From Pyxidicoccus sp. MSG2 (GTDB taxonomy: Bacteria > Myxococcota > Myxococcia > Myxococcales > Myxococcaceae): DNA of 64,000 nucleotides. The notes below the pieces were generated by a model, which saw nothing but the letters and a program-made list of their open reading frames with translations, was not told the origin of the DNA and did no database searches. Both the position numbers and the translations under genes were made by a program. Shown here in pieces: positions 52,855 to 61,499 of this stretch. The stretch is taken from the NCBI RefSeq assembly GCF_026626705.1, contig NZ_JAPNKC010000001.1, positions 6,900,001-6,964,000 on the forward strand, in the 5' to 3' direction. How positions within the stretch are numbered: position 1 is the stretch's first letter; the number at the start of each line of letters is the position of its first letter.

Positions 52855-54939
52855 TCACTGAGGCCAGTGGAGGATGTTTCCTTTATTGCCAACGACCCAG
52901 AGGTCCGCGGGGCTCGTGCCGGCAATGTCGCTGAACTGGACGTTCCCGATTTCGTGGATCTTCGTCCACTCGGTGCCGTTGTACCGGTAGATGCGGCCCT
53001 TGGTGCCGCTGAGGGCGGTGGCATAGACCGAGTTCGCGCCGAAGGCGACGACGGAGGTGAGGTCGTCGCTGTTGGGGAAGGTCACCTTGCTCCATGCGGT
53101 GCCGTTCCATTTCAGGGCGGACCCCTTATCGCCCACGGCGAATGCGAGCTTGTCGCTCACCACCCAGATGCCATTGAGACGCCCCAGCCCGGAGATGCTC
53201 TGCACGTTTTGCGTCTGCCACGTCCCGTCACCAGGGACGAAGCGGTAGATGCGAGGCCCGACCGTGCCACTGGCATAGCCGCCGACCGCGAAGATCGTGT
53301 TCCGGGTCGTTCCGTGGATGTCGAGCACCGGGTCGATGTCATTGGTGGGGGTGTTGAAGTTCACCGTGGTGGTGGCACCGTCCCAGCTGAAGGCCGCACC
53401 GTCGTTCGCGCTGGAGCTCGCGCTCACCCCGTAGAGTTCGAGCACGGAGTTGTTCCGAACGCCCGTAATCCCGTAGGTCGCCAGGTCCGTGACGGTGACC
53501 TGGGTGCAGGCCGTGTTGGTGGCATCCTGGTTGGCCAGCCGACCACCGGCGGACGTGAAATAGGCGCGGCCGTTGTTGTTCGGGTCAGCCCATACGGCAT
53601 ACCAGGCGGTCGTCAGAGCGTCCCCACACGCGCCCGCCGTTGATGCGGTCACGGTGAAGTTGGTGTCTCCCGGTCTCAGCACGGCGCGGCGGTTGTTATC
53701 GCCCACTGCCCACACGCCACCGGGCGTCCACGTGGAGACCGAGTACCATATCTGCGTCGTCGAACCTTCGGTTCGAACACCCCACGCGGAGCCACTGGCC
53801 GGGCAGGTCGCGGTGGTGGCTTCGGGCTGGCTGTTGCAGTCGTTATCGAGGCTGTCGCACAGCTCGTCGGCATTGGGATGGGTGAAGGGGTTGCCGTCGT
53901 CGCAGTCATTGCCCTGGCTCACCGAGGCTGCGGGAGGCATGCAGGTCTGTTGCGCGCCACTGTTCCGGCCATACCCGTCGCCGTCATCATCCGGGTACCA
54001 GGTGGAGGCCTGCTGGGTAATCACGCACGTCGTAGCGGTGCCACTCGGTGTGCACTGCTGCGTACCGCCGCACTGTGTGATCGAATCGGAGCACGCTTGA
54101 TTGAGCAGAGGGAAGTCCTCGTCACTCGGCCCGTCGCAATCATTGTCCTTGCCGTCGCAGAGATCCTGGGCGCCGGGGAACACATTGGCGCCGATGCCGG
54201 CGCGGTCGTCGCAGTCGTCGTTCGGGCTGGTGACGAAGCCCACCGGCACGCCATCGCAGAAGGCCGTGGCGGTCGCGTTCTTGTCGCCATGTCCATCCCG
54301 GTCCACGTCCGGGTACGCCATGGTGGCGCTCGGCGCGTTGCAGCCGACCTTGCCGTTGTCGCCACAGGCGCGCGTGCCCGCACAGCCAGCGCCCTCGGTG
54401 CACGCCTGTCCCAGCTGCAGCTCCACCGTGTCCGACTGGTCATTGCAGTTGTCGTCCACGCCGTTGCACAGCTCTTCCGTCACGCCCGGGTTGATGTCGG
54501 GCCTGCCGTCATTGCAGTCCGTGCCGCCCGAGAGCCTGGCCACATAGCCGTCCCCATCCGTGTCCTTCGCTTGCAGCGACAGCGTCGTGGCCGACGTCTG
54601 GCCCCGCGTCATCGTGACCCGCTGCGAGTTCTTCACCACCGGTTCGCCGTCGCAGGCGCGCTCGAAGGCCTGCGCCTCCACCTCCACCTCGCTGCCCCAG
54701 TTGTCGGGAGGGAGCACGCCAACGACGATGCTGCCGCCAGCGGCCTCGCCCTTGACCTTCTCGGCCGCCACTTCATCGGAGAGCGGCTCGTGGCCACCTT
54801 CCATGTCGCGCGCAATCACCCGCACGCAGCGGGGCTTGAAGCCGTCGTAGCTCACGGTGACCTTCACGCCACCCTGGGGGACCTCTTCCTTGCAGCCAGC
54901 AAGCGCGAGGAGGGGGAGGAGCAGCAGAACGCGTCGCAT
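52855..54939 (-). CDS. MopE-type lipoprotein with Asp-rich metal-binding motifs
   Basis: 694 residues. Lipoprotein signal MRRVLLLLPLLALAGC. Residues about 125-400 carry repeated acidic motifs of the putative metal-binding MopE kind (DTDGDGYV, GTDCNDGRPDINPG, ELCNGVDDNCND, DLCDGKDNDCDGPSDE, DDDGDGYG). The C-terminal 290 residues look like a propeller of short WVVGNKGNILHW-type units. Such surface proteins are abundant in myxobacteria and probably bind calcium or other metals. No clear Shine-Dalgarno; TAGGAT lies 7 nt before the ATG at 54939. An ATG at 54948 is an alternative. Confidence 0.85.
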   Translation of the reverse strand: MRRVLLLLPLLALAGCKEEVPQGGVKVTVSYDGFKPRCVRVIARDMEGGHEPLSDEVAAEKVKGEAAGGSIVVGVLPPDNWGSEVEVEAQAFERACDGEPVVKNSQRVTMTRGQTSATTLSLQAKDTDGDGYVARLSGGTDCNDGRPDINPGVTEELCNGVDDNCNDQSDTVELQLGQACTEGAGCAGTRACGDNGKVGCNAPSATMAYPDVDRDGHGDKNATATAFCDGVPVGFVTSPNDDCDDRAGIGANVFPGAQDLCDGKDNDCDGPSDEDFPLLNQACSDSITQCGGTQQCTPSGTATTCVITQQASTWYPDDDGDGYGRNSGAQQTCMPPAASVSQGNDCDDGNPFTHPNADELCDSLDNDCNSQPEATTATCPASGSAWGVRTEGSTTQIWYSVSTWTPGGVWAVGDNNRRAVLRPGDTNFTVTASTAGACGDALTTAWYAVWADPNNNGRAYFTSAGGRLANQDATNTACTQVTVTDLATYGITGVRNNSVLELYGVSASSSANDGAAFSWDGATTTVNFNTPTNDIDPVLDIHGTTRNTIFAVGGYASGTVGPRIYRFVPGDGTWQTQNVQSISGLGRLNGIWVVSDKLAFAVGDKGSALKWNGTAWSKVTFPNSDDLTSVVAFGANSVYATALSGTKGRIYRYNGTEWTKIHEIGNVQFSDIAGTSPADLWVVGNKGNILHWPQ

Positions 54940-55037
54940 GTCGCGCATCCTAGCCGTGCCCTCCCGCAATCCACAGCCTGGGTCCTCTCTCGCCTGCCCA
55001 CCCCGAGGCCCGGGTGTCCGGGCGGGAACAGGCGTGC

Positions 55038-55652
55038 CTATCGCACCGCCGGGAAGTCCGAGTGCACCACCTCCAGCTTCTCATCGACAGCCAGGCTGGC
55101 AGGCGTCACCAGCTCCAGGTCCAGAGGGACCCTCACGCCGTAGCGCTCGCGCATGGCCTTCTCCAGGCCCTGCACCTTGAGCGAGCCCAGGCGCTCCATC
55201 TTCCCGTACTCCACGCCCGCGCCCTGGGCGTACGCCTTGCGCACCAGCTCCGAGCAGTACATCGCCTCGTCACCCCAGCCGAACTGCCAGTCGTACGGCT
55301 TGCCCAGGTGCTTCTTCGCCACGTCCACCGCCTGTTGCCGCTGTGCGTCGCTCAGCTCCTTCGGCCGCAGCACCAGGATCTGCCCCTTCACCCCGCGCGC
55401 CTTCCACTTCGCGAAGGGTACGCGCTGCACGGGCTGGACGGCCTCCACCACCCAGGCGCCCTGGGGCGTCACCTCCACCATTCCGACATGGGACAGCGGG
55501 CTCTCCGTCGCCGCCCGGATGGCCTCCGACTGACGTGAGCGCGAGGTGTGCAGGACGATGTCTCCCGTCCGCAGCGACGACGCCTCCAGTCGTGGTGCCG
55601 CGACCGCACCGTGCGCTCCGAGCCACACCGCCACGAGGACACTCCACCGCAT
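55038..55652 (-). CDS. YiiX/YebB-like papain-fold cysteine hydrolase
   Basis: 204 residues with a signal peptide (cleavage near AVA, residue 19). The permuted NlpC/P60 (YiiX, formerly DUF830) domain has GDIVLHTSRSRQSEAIRAAT, the catalytic His55 in SPLSHVGMVE and Cys133 in MYCSELVRKAY. Enzymes of this group cut amide or acyl bonds in the cell envelope; the natural substrate is unknown. The ATG at 55652 is preceded by AAGGA. Confidence 0.87.
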   Translation of the reverse strand: MRWSVLVAVWLGAHGAVAAPRLEASSLRTGDIVLHTSRSRQSEAIRAATESPLSHVGMVEVTPQGAWVVEAVQPVQRVPFAKWKARGVKGQILVLRPKELSDAQRQQAVDVAKKHLGKPYDWQFGWGDEAMYCSELVRKAYAQGAGVEYGKMERLGSLKVQGLEKAMRERYGVRVPLDLELVTPASLAVDEKLEVVHSDFPAVR

Positions 55653-55789
55653 CGTTCAGTCCTTTCCGGCGCTTGCACGCGCCTGTCCTGGAACAGTGCA
55701 GCCCCGGTGCCAGCCGACCAGGACAGCGCTCGCACCTCCACCCCCGCGGAGGCGACTCCTCCTGGACTCGACTCTGCTGCGTGCGCACT

Positions 55790-56344
55790 TCACTCCGCGC
55801 GCGTGAGCGGCACCTCCAACCGGGAGTGGTAGTGCCCGCCCCGGCTCTCGAAGAGGACGAGCCGGTCCACGCGTCCCTCGCCGAGGTCCGACTCCGCCAA
55901 CGTCTGCGAGCACCGCGCGAGGGCCGGGTCTCCGCGAGGGTCCTTCGAGCGCGCGAGGGTGAGGTGCGCGGTGTACTCGCGGTGCTCGGGCTCGAAGCCC
56001 AGCGGTTGCAGTGCCGCCGCGGTGTCCGCCTGCAGGGCCTTCAGCGCCTCCGTCGCCCCGCGCACGTCCGCCCAGAGCACGCGCGGGTGGGACGGCGAAC
56101 CAAAACTCCCCCCGCCTCCCACGGACAACACGAAGGGGGAATGTCTCGGGCCCACGGGCTCCAGCGCCTCGCGCAGGGACGGCAGCCGCGCCTCGTCCAC
56201 GTCGCCCAGGAACACCAGCGTGAGGTGGACACCCTCCGCCTTCACCCAGCGGGCATGCGGGGCCAGTGCGCGCAGTCGCTCCAGCGTGGCGAGGGTGCGC
56301 GACTCAATCGTGCTTCCCAGCGTGACGGCGGTGAACAGACGCAT
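55790..56344 (-). CDS. thpR: RNA 2',3'-cyclic phosphodiesterase ThpR
   Basis: 184 residues of the 2H phosphoesterase family, which opens 2',3'-cyclic phosphates at RNA ends (or ligates tRNA halves in vitro). Both HxTL catalytic motifs are present: His40 in VHLTLVFLGDVD and His127 in TAHLTLAR. The start MRLFTAV and length are typical. It begins 3 bp after the stop of the upstream minus-strand gene, so the two form an operon. Confidence 0.9.
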   Translation of the reverse strand: MRLFTAVTLGSTIESRTLATLERLRALAPHARWVKAEGVHLTLVFLGDVDEARLPSLREALEPVGPRHSPFVLSVGGGGSFGSPSHPRVLWADVRGATEALKALQADTAAALQPLGFEPEHREYTAHLTLARSKDPRGDPALARCSQTLAESDLGEGRVDRLVLFESRGGHYHSRLEVPLTRAE

Positions 56345-56347
56345 GGC

Positions 56348-56872
56348 TCAGGACTCCTGGCGGCGCCCACGCGGCCAGAGCGCGTAGGCCCAGAAGGGGA
56401 TGAAGGCGAGCAACTCCACGCCAACGACATACATGCCGCGCGCGGACAGCATCCTCGCGCCGATGGGCGACACCGGCAGCGGATGCACCGGTGCGAAGTA
56501 GCGCCCCTCCGAGAAGGGCCACAGCAGCGCCGCGCCCAGGCCGCCATCGGTGAGCGAGTCCAGCAGCCCGTGGCTCGCCACCGCGAGGAACGTGAGCGCC
56601 CCCCACCGCACGGCCGGAGCGCGCAGCGCCCGCGCCAGCATCATCGCGACGAGCGACACACCCGCGGCGAACACCAGGGAGTGCGACGCGCCCCGGTGCC
56701 CCCACGGCGCGGCGTAGGCGATGCCGAACTTGAAGCCCACCACGTCCGCGTCGGGCAGCAGCGCGAGCAGGGAGAGCAGCGCCATGGCCCCTGCCTGCCT
56801 GCGCATGGAGGCGCTGCCCGCCTCGTACCTCCCCAGGGCCATGCCCACCGCCACGTGACCGATGCTCGCCAT
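56348..56872 (-). CDS. YdjM-like membrane-bound metal-dependent hydrolase
   Basis: 174 residues with several hydrophobic helices. The conserved acidic and His residues of the YdjM (DUF457) family are seen: SIGHVAVGMALG at the start, LLPDADVVGF, APWGHRGASHSL and SHGLLDSLTDGG, then PVHPLPVSP. Inner-membrane location; a metal-dependent lipid phosphatase or hydrolase activity is assumed from the family. TATCTT lies 8 nt before the start, divergent from the cyclase gene. Confidence 0.86.
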   Translation of the reverse strand: MASIGHVAVGMALGRYEAGSASMRRQAGAMALLSLLALLPDADVVGFKFGIAYAAPWGHRGASHSLVFAAGVSLVAMMLARALRAPAVRWGALTFLAVASHGLLDSLTDGGLGAALLWPFSEGRYFAPVHPLPVSPIGARMLSARGMYVVGVELLAFIPFWAYALWPRGRRQES

Positions 56873-56951
56873 ATGCCGGAAAGATAGCCCACCTGGACGC
56901 GGTGGCCCGCGACTGGAGGGGGCGCTGCGTGTGGGCTAGCGTCCGGGCTCC

Positions 56952-58184
56952 ATGTGGAATCACTCCCATGTCGAGGACACACTCCAGCGGCGCCTGAGGG
57001 GCTGGCGCTCGCAGGTGGGCGAGTGGCTCAACCGGTTCCGGTTCGCGGGCGTGGCGTGCTGGCTGCTCGTGGCTCAGTCGTACGATTGGCGGGTGCCCCT
57101 GGACAGGTTGGCCCTCTATCTGGGCGTGGCCTTCCTGCTGTGGCTCGCCGCGCGGCACTTCCCCGCGCTCCTGCGCCGGTCGGCCCTGCTGCTCGCCTTC
57201 GTGGACATGCCCGCCGTCTTCATCCTCCAGCGGATGGCCGTCCTCGGCGCGGAGGCCCCGGGCCCCGTAGCGCTGATGTCGCTGGGCGTCTACATCACCC
57301 TGGTGGTCATCGTGGCGCTGGTGACGCTGTCGCGCGCGAGCGTGGTGGCGGCCACGGCGGTGGCCATCGTCCTGCAGACGCTCCTGGCGGACGCCGCCGG
57401 CCTGCCGACGGGGTCCTTCCTCTCCGGCGTGGTGCTGGTGCTGTCGCTGGCCGCGCTGGCGGCCGTCTTCATCGGCCGGCAGGTGCTGGGCCTGGTGACA
57501 CAGGTGGCGCAGGAAGAAGTGCAGCGCGAGCGGCTGGGCCGCTACTTCTCCCCGGAGGTGGCCCGCCATCTCGCCGAGCGCGGCGCCGAGGCGGGTGGTG
57601 GTGAGCACCGCGAGGTGACGCTCCTCTTCTCCGACATCCGCGGCTTCACCTCCATGTCCGAGCGCTTGGACAGCCCGCAGGTGGTGGCGCTGCTCAACGA
57701 GTACCTCTCGCGCATGGTGGACGTGGTGTTCCGCCACGGAGGCACGCTCGACAAGTTCATCGGTGACGGCATCCTCGCGTACTTCGGCGCGCCGTTGGAC
57801 CTACCCGGCCACCCCCAGGCCGCCGTCGCCTGTGGCCTCGCCATGCTGGAGGCGCTGGAGGGGCTCAACGCCGAGCGTGCCGCGCGGGGCGAGGAGCCGC
57901 TGCGCATCGGCATCGGCATCCACACCGGGCGCGTCGTCGTGGGCGACGTGGGCAGCGAGCAGCGGCGCGAGTACACGGTGATTGGCGACGCGGTGAACCT
58001 GGCCAGCCGGATTGAAGGGCTCACCAAGAAGGTGGGCGTCCCCATGCTCGTCTCCGCGGCGACGATGCGGCGGTGTCAGGAAGGCTTCGACTTCGAGCCG
58101 GCCGCCCCCCTGCCCGTGGCCGGCAAGGCCGAGCCCGTGGCCACCTTCGCCCCCCGGAAGCCGGGCCTGCTCGCCGCGAACTGA
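56952..58184 (+). CDS. Membrane-bound class III adenylate cyclase
   Basis: 410 residues. Six predicted membrane helices (about 28-178), a helical linker (QVAQEEVQRERLGRYFSPEVARHL), then a class III cyclase domain (about 213-390). Metal-binding Asp residues are in LLFSDIRGFTSMSE and KFIGDGILAYFG, adenine-selecting Lys in LDKFIGD and Asp in VIGDAVNLASR, and the transition-state Asn/Arg in NLASR. All key residues are present, so it should make cAMP. A caspase-like gene follows 96 bp later on the same strand. Confidence 0.91.
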   Translation: MWNHSHVEDTLQRRLRGWRSQVGEWLNRFRFAGVACWLLVAQSYDWRVPLDRLALYLGVAFLLWLAARHFPALLRRSALLLAFVDMPAVFILQRMAVLGAEAPGPVALMSLGVYITLVVIVALVTLSRASVVAATAVAIVLQTLLADAAGLPTGSFLSGVVLVLSLAALAAVFIGRQVLGLVTQVAQEEVQRERLGRYFSPEVARHLAERGAEAGGGEHREVTLLFSDIRGFTSMSERLDSPQVVALLNEYLSRMVDVVFRHGGTLDKFIGDGILAYFGAPLDLPGHPQAAVACGLAMLEALEGLNAERAARGEEPLRIGIGIHTGRVVVGDVGSEQRREYTVIGDAVNLASRIEGLTKKVGVPMLVSAATMRRCQEGFDFEPAAPLPVAGKAEPVATFAPRKPGLLAAN

Positions 58185-58280
58185 GCTCCCGGCGCCCGAG
58201 CGGGCGGCCCGCCTGCCGCTTCCCCGCGTCACACCGTCACGGGCCGCGCTCCACCCGGACAACACGGAGGAGTGTGACTC

Positions 58281-59141
58281 ATGGCGCAGGGATATTCGTT
58301 GAACATCGGCTTGAACTCGGTGGACCCGGCCCACTACGCGGGCTGGGACGGGGCGCTCCAGGCCTGCGAGGCGGACGCAGACGACATGGAGGCCATCGCT
58401 CGCGGGCAGAACTACGGGAAGGTGACGAAGCTGCTCACGAAGGAGGCGACGCGCGCTCGCGTTCTGAAGGAATTCGAAGAGGCGGCCCGGGTGCTGCAAC
58501 CCGGCGACCTGTTCCTGCTGACGTACTCGGGGCACGGCGGCCAGCTTCCGGACATGAACGGCGACGAGGCGGATGGGCGGGACGAGACGTGGGTGCTCTA
58601 TGACGGCGAGCTCGTCGACGACGAAATCTACGCCGGGCTGTCCAAGCTCCGTCAGGGCGTGCGCGTGTTCATGCTCTCCGACAGCTGTCACAGCGGCTCG
58701 GTGAGCAGGACGGCCTACGCGGCGCTGCGCAGCAGCGGCAACCTGTCGATGCTGGCGGACTCGATGCAGGACACGCACGAGGAGGAGCGGCGCTTCCGGA
58801 ACATGCCGGAGGTCATCGCCCTGCGCACCTACCGGAACAACCGCGCCATGTACGACGCCATCATGAAGGACCTGCCGAAGGAGGACCCGCGCGCGACGAT
58901 GAAGGCCACGGTGCTGCTCATCTCCGGGTGCCAGGACAACCAGCTCTCCAGCGACGGCACGTTCAACGGCCTGTTCACCGCCAACCTGCTGCGCGTCTAC
59001 AACGGCGGCAAGTTCCACAGGGGCTACCGCAGCTTCCATCGCGGCATCCTCCGGCGCATGCCGCCGCTCCAGTCGCCGGCCTACTCGGTGGTCGGCATCC
59101 CCAGCCGCGAGTTCGAGCGGCAGGTGCCCTTCAAGGCCTGA
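58281..59141 (+). CDS. Metacaspase-type caspase family protein
   Basis: 286 residues, no signal peptide, so likely cytosolic, unlike the exported caspase at 29029-30747. The catalytic dyad is His85 in TYSGHGGQ and Cys136 in LSDSCHSGS. After the His comes DMNGDEADGRDETWVLYDG, the metacaspase-like acidic loop that can bind calcium. The C-terminal part has SGCQDNQLSSDG and NGLFTANLL, typical of bacterial homologs. GGAGGAG precedes the ATG. It may be co-transcribed with the adenylate cyclase upstream. Function unknown. Confidence 0.9.
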   Translation: MAQGYSLNIGLNSVDPAHYAGWDGALQACEADADDMEAIARGQNYGKVTKLLTKEATRARVLKEFEEAARVLQPGDLFLLTYSGHGGQLPDMNGDEADGRDETWVLYDGELVDDEIYAGLSKLRQGVRVFMLSDSCHSGSVSRTAYAALRSSGNLSMLADSMQDTHEEERRFRNMPEVIALRTYRNNRAMYDAIMKDLPKEDPRATMKATVLLISGCQDNQLSSDGTFNGLFTANLLRVYNGGKFHRGYRSFHRGILRRMPPLQSPAYSVVGIPSREFERQVPFKA

Positions 59142-59159
59142 GCCCTCGAAGAAACGACA

Positions 59160-59189
59160 AGGGCCGCGGGAGTGACTCCCCGCGGCCCT
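59160..59189. terminator. Bidirectional hairpin terminator
   Basis: 11-bp perfect stem AGGGCCGCGGG/CCCGCGGCCCT with loop AGTGACTC, between the convergent caspase and proS genes (18 bp after one stop, 23 bp before the other). Confidence 0.7.
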
Positions 59190-59211
59190 GCGTCATCCAC
59201 CCAGGCGTGGC

Positions 59212-60645
59212 TCAGTACGACTTGGAGAACACGATGCGGCCCGGCGAGGGCTCGCCGGTGACGATGCACTTGCCCGGCTCCTGCTTGAGGCTGAAGGGGC
59301 GGCAGCGCGTGGTGAGCCCCGTCTCCTCCTTGATGCGGGCCTCCACCTTCGGGTCCACGTTCCAGTGCGCCAGCAGGAAGCCGTCGTCCGCCTTCGCCTT
59401 CATCTCCTCGTAGGAGTTGACCTCGAAGGTGTGCGAGTCGCGGAAGGACTTCGCCTTGTTGAACAAGTCTTTCTGCATGGCGTCCATCATGGACACGGCC
59501 TTGGAGACGGCCTCGCCCAGCGGGATGAACTCCTTCTGCTTCAAGTCACGGCGCACCATGACGCACGAGTCCTTGGCCAGGTCCTTGGGGCCAATCTCGA
59601 TGCGCATGCACGTGCCGGTGAGCTCGTGCTCGTTGTACTTGTAGCCCGGGGTCCTCGAGTCGTCGTCGTCCACCACCACGTTCAGGCCCGCCTTGCGCAG
59701 GTCCGCGCCCAGCGCGTGGCTCTTCTCCAGCACCTGCGCCTTCTCCGCGTCGGACGCCTTGCCGAAGATGGGGATGATGACCACGTGCGTGGACGCCAGC
59801 TTCGGCGGGACGATGAGGCCCGCGTCATCCGAGTGCGTCATGATGAGGCCGCCGATGAGGCGCGTGGACGAGCCCCAGGACGTCTGCCAGACGTAGTGCT
59901 GCTTGCCGTCGCGGCCCTGGAACTGGGTGTCGAAGGCCTTGGCGAAGTTCTGCCCCAGGTTGTGGCTGGTGCCCGCCTGCAGCGCCTTCTTGTCCTGCAT
60001 CATCGCCTCGATGCTGTACGTGCGCAGCGCGCCGGCGAACCGCTCCGACTCCGACTTGCGCCCCGGCAGCACCGGCATCGCCATGTAGTCCTCGGCGAAC
60101 GTCCGGTAGACCTCCAGCATCTGGAGCGTCTCCTTCTCCGCGTCCTCCTCCGTCTCGTGACAGGTGTGGCCTTCCTGCCAGAGGAACTCGGTGGTGCGCA
60201 GGAACAGGCGCGTGCGCATCTCCCAGCGCATCACGTTCGCCCACTGGTTCAGGAGCAGCGGGAGGTCCCGGTAGCTCTGAATCCACTTGGAGAACGAGCG
60301 GTTGATGATGGTCTCACTGGTGGGCCGGATGACGAGCGGCTCCTCCAGCTTGGCGCCGCCCGCGTGGGTGACGACGGCCAGCTGCGGGTTGAAGCCCTCG
60401 ACGTGCTCGGCCTCCTTCTTCAGGTAGCTCTCGGGGATGAGCAGCGGGAAGTAGGCGTTCTTGTGCCCCAGGTCCTTGAACATCTTGTCCAGGACGCGCT
60501 GCATGTTCTCCCAGATGGCGTAGCCGTTGGGCCGGATGACCATGCAGCCCTTCACGTCCGAGTAGTCGGCGAGCTTCGCCTTCTGGACCAGGTCGACGTA
60601 CCACTCGGAAAAGCCCTTCTCGCGGGTCGTGAGCTTCTCGGCCAT
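59212..60645 (-). CDS. proS: Prolyl-tRNA synthetase, archaeal/eukaryotic type
   Basis: 477 residues from the ATG at 60645. ProRS joins proline to its tRNA. The protein lacks the large editing insertion of the usual bacterial form and has the archaeal/eukaryotic layout: KGCMVIRPNGYAIWENMQ, LVIRPTSETIINRSFSKW (motif 2 region), FLRTTEFLWQEGHTCH, TSHNLGQNFAKAFD, an anticodon-binding domain and a C-terminal domain ending in Tyr (VFSKSY). It is divergent from the DUF4336 gene with a 179-bp gap. Confidence 0.94.
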   Translation of the reverse strand: MAEKLTTREKGFSEWYVDLVQKAKLADYSDVKGCMVIRPNGYAIWENMQRVLDKMFKDLGHKNAYFPLLIPESYLKKEAEHVEGFNPQLAVVTHAGGAKLEEPLVIRPTSETIINRSFSKWIQSYRDLPLLLNQWANVMRWEMRTRLFLRTTEFLWQEGHTCHETEEDAEKETLQMLEVYRTFAEDYMAMPVLPGRKSESERFAGALRTYSIEAMMQDKKALQAGTSHNLGQNFAKAFDTQFQGRDGKQHYVWQTSWGSSTRLIGGLIMTHSDDAGLIVPPKLASTHVVIIPIFGKASDAEKAQVLEKSHALGADLRKAGLNVVVDDDDSRTPGYKYNEHELTGTCMRIEIGPKDLAKDSCVMVRRDLKQKEFIPLGEAVSKAVSMMDAMQKDLFNKAKSFRDSHTFEVNSYEEMKAKADDGFLLAHWNVDPKVEARIKEETGLTTRCRPFSLKQEPGKCIVTGEPSPGRIVFSKSY

Positions 60646-60763
60646 GTGCGGAGCACCCTTCTTGAAGTCGTTGAAAGAGGACGGTTGCCTACGACGGGCC
60701 CCCCCGGAAATCAACGGCCCCGTCGCCCCTTGCGTTCCCTGCCCCATGGAATGGGTTGCAGGA

Positions 60764-60783
60764 TTTTCGACCAGCGGTCAAAA
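60764..60783. promoter_or_regulatory. Candidate TetR-type operator
   Basis: TTTTCGACCAGCGGTCAAAA is a near-perfect inverted repeat (GACC-AGC-GGTC core with T/A arms, one mismatch pair). It is AT-rich compared with its surroundings and lies 42 bp upstream of the GTG of a two-gene unit ending in a TetR regulator gene, as expected for autoregulation. It is also upstream of proS. Confidence 0.4.
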
Positions 60784-60824
60784 TACGGAACAAGGGTTGG
60801 AGTACCTTGCCTCCGGAGGCACCC

Positions 60825-61499
60825 GTGCTTCGTTCTGTCGCCGACGACGTCCATGTCCTGACGGTCCCCTTCCGCATGGGCGGCCTGGAGGTGGGAGGCC
60901 GCATGACTGTCGTCCGCCTGCCGGACGGTGGGCTGTGGGTCCACTCGCCCGTCCGCTTCACCCCCGAGGTGCGCGCCTGGGTGGACGCGCTCGGCCCGGT
61001 GCGCTTCCTGGTGGCGCCCAACCTGATGCACCACCTGGCCGTGCCGGACTGGGCGGCGGCGTACCCGGACGCGAAGGTGGCGGCGCCCGCGCGCCTCAAG
61101 CGCAAGCGGCCCGAGCTGCGCATCGACCTGGAGCTGGGCGACGCGGCGGACGCGGGCTGGGCGGGCGTCATCGACCAGGTCTTCGTGCGGGGCATGCCGA
61201 AGCTGGACGAGGTCCTCTTCTTCCACCGCCCCAGCCGCACGGTGCTCGTCACGGACCTGGCCTTCAACGTCCAGCGCACGGACTCGTGGCTGCTGCGCGC
61301 CTACCTGAAGCTCAGCGGCGCGTGGCAGCGGCTGGCGTCCACGCTCACCGCCCGGGTCCTCATCAAGGACAAGGCCGCGGTGCACGCGGCGCTGGAGAAG
61401 GTGCGGGCGTGGGACGCGGAGCGGGTGGTGGTGTGCCACGGCGACGTGGTGGAGCACGACGGAAGGAAGGCGCTGGCGGATGGCTTCGCCCGGCTCTAG
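60825..61499 (+). CDS. DUF4336-like metallo-beta-lactamase-fold protein
   Basis: 224 residues. GTG 60825 is chosen because GGAGG lies 5 nt before it; a TTG at 60756 opens the same frame. The protein resembles DUF4336 proteins: MTVVRLPDGGLWVHSPV, LVAPNLMHHLAVPDWAAAYP, VFFHRPSRTVLVTDLAFN and VVVCHGDVVEHDG. The fold is that of the metallo-beta-lactamases, but only some metal-binding His are kept, so a catalytic role is uncertain. It overlaps the TetR gene by 20 bp. Confidence 0.82.
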   Translation: MLRSVADDVHVLTVPFRMGGLEVGGRMTVVRLPDGGLWVHSPVRFTPEVRAWVDALGPVRFLVAPNLMHHLAVPDWAAAYPDAKVAAPARLKRKRPELRIDLELGDAADAGWAGVIDQVFVRGMPKLDEVLFFHRPSRTVLVTDLAFNVQRTDSWLLRAYLKLSGAWQRLASTLTARVLIKDKAAVHAALEKVRAWDAERVVVCHGDVVEHDGRKALADGFARL

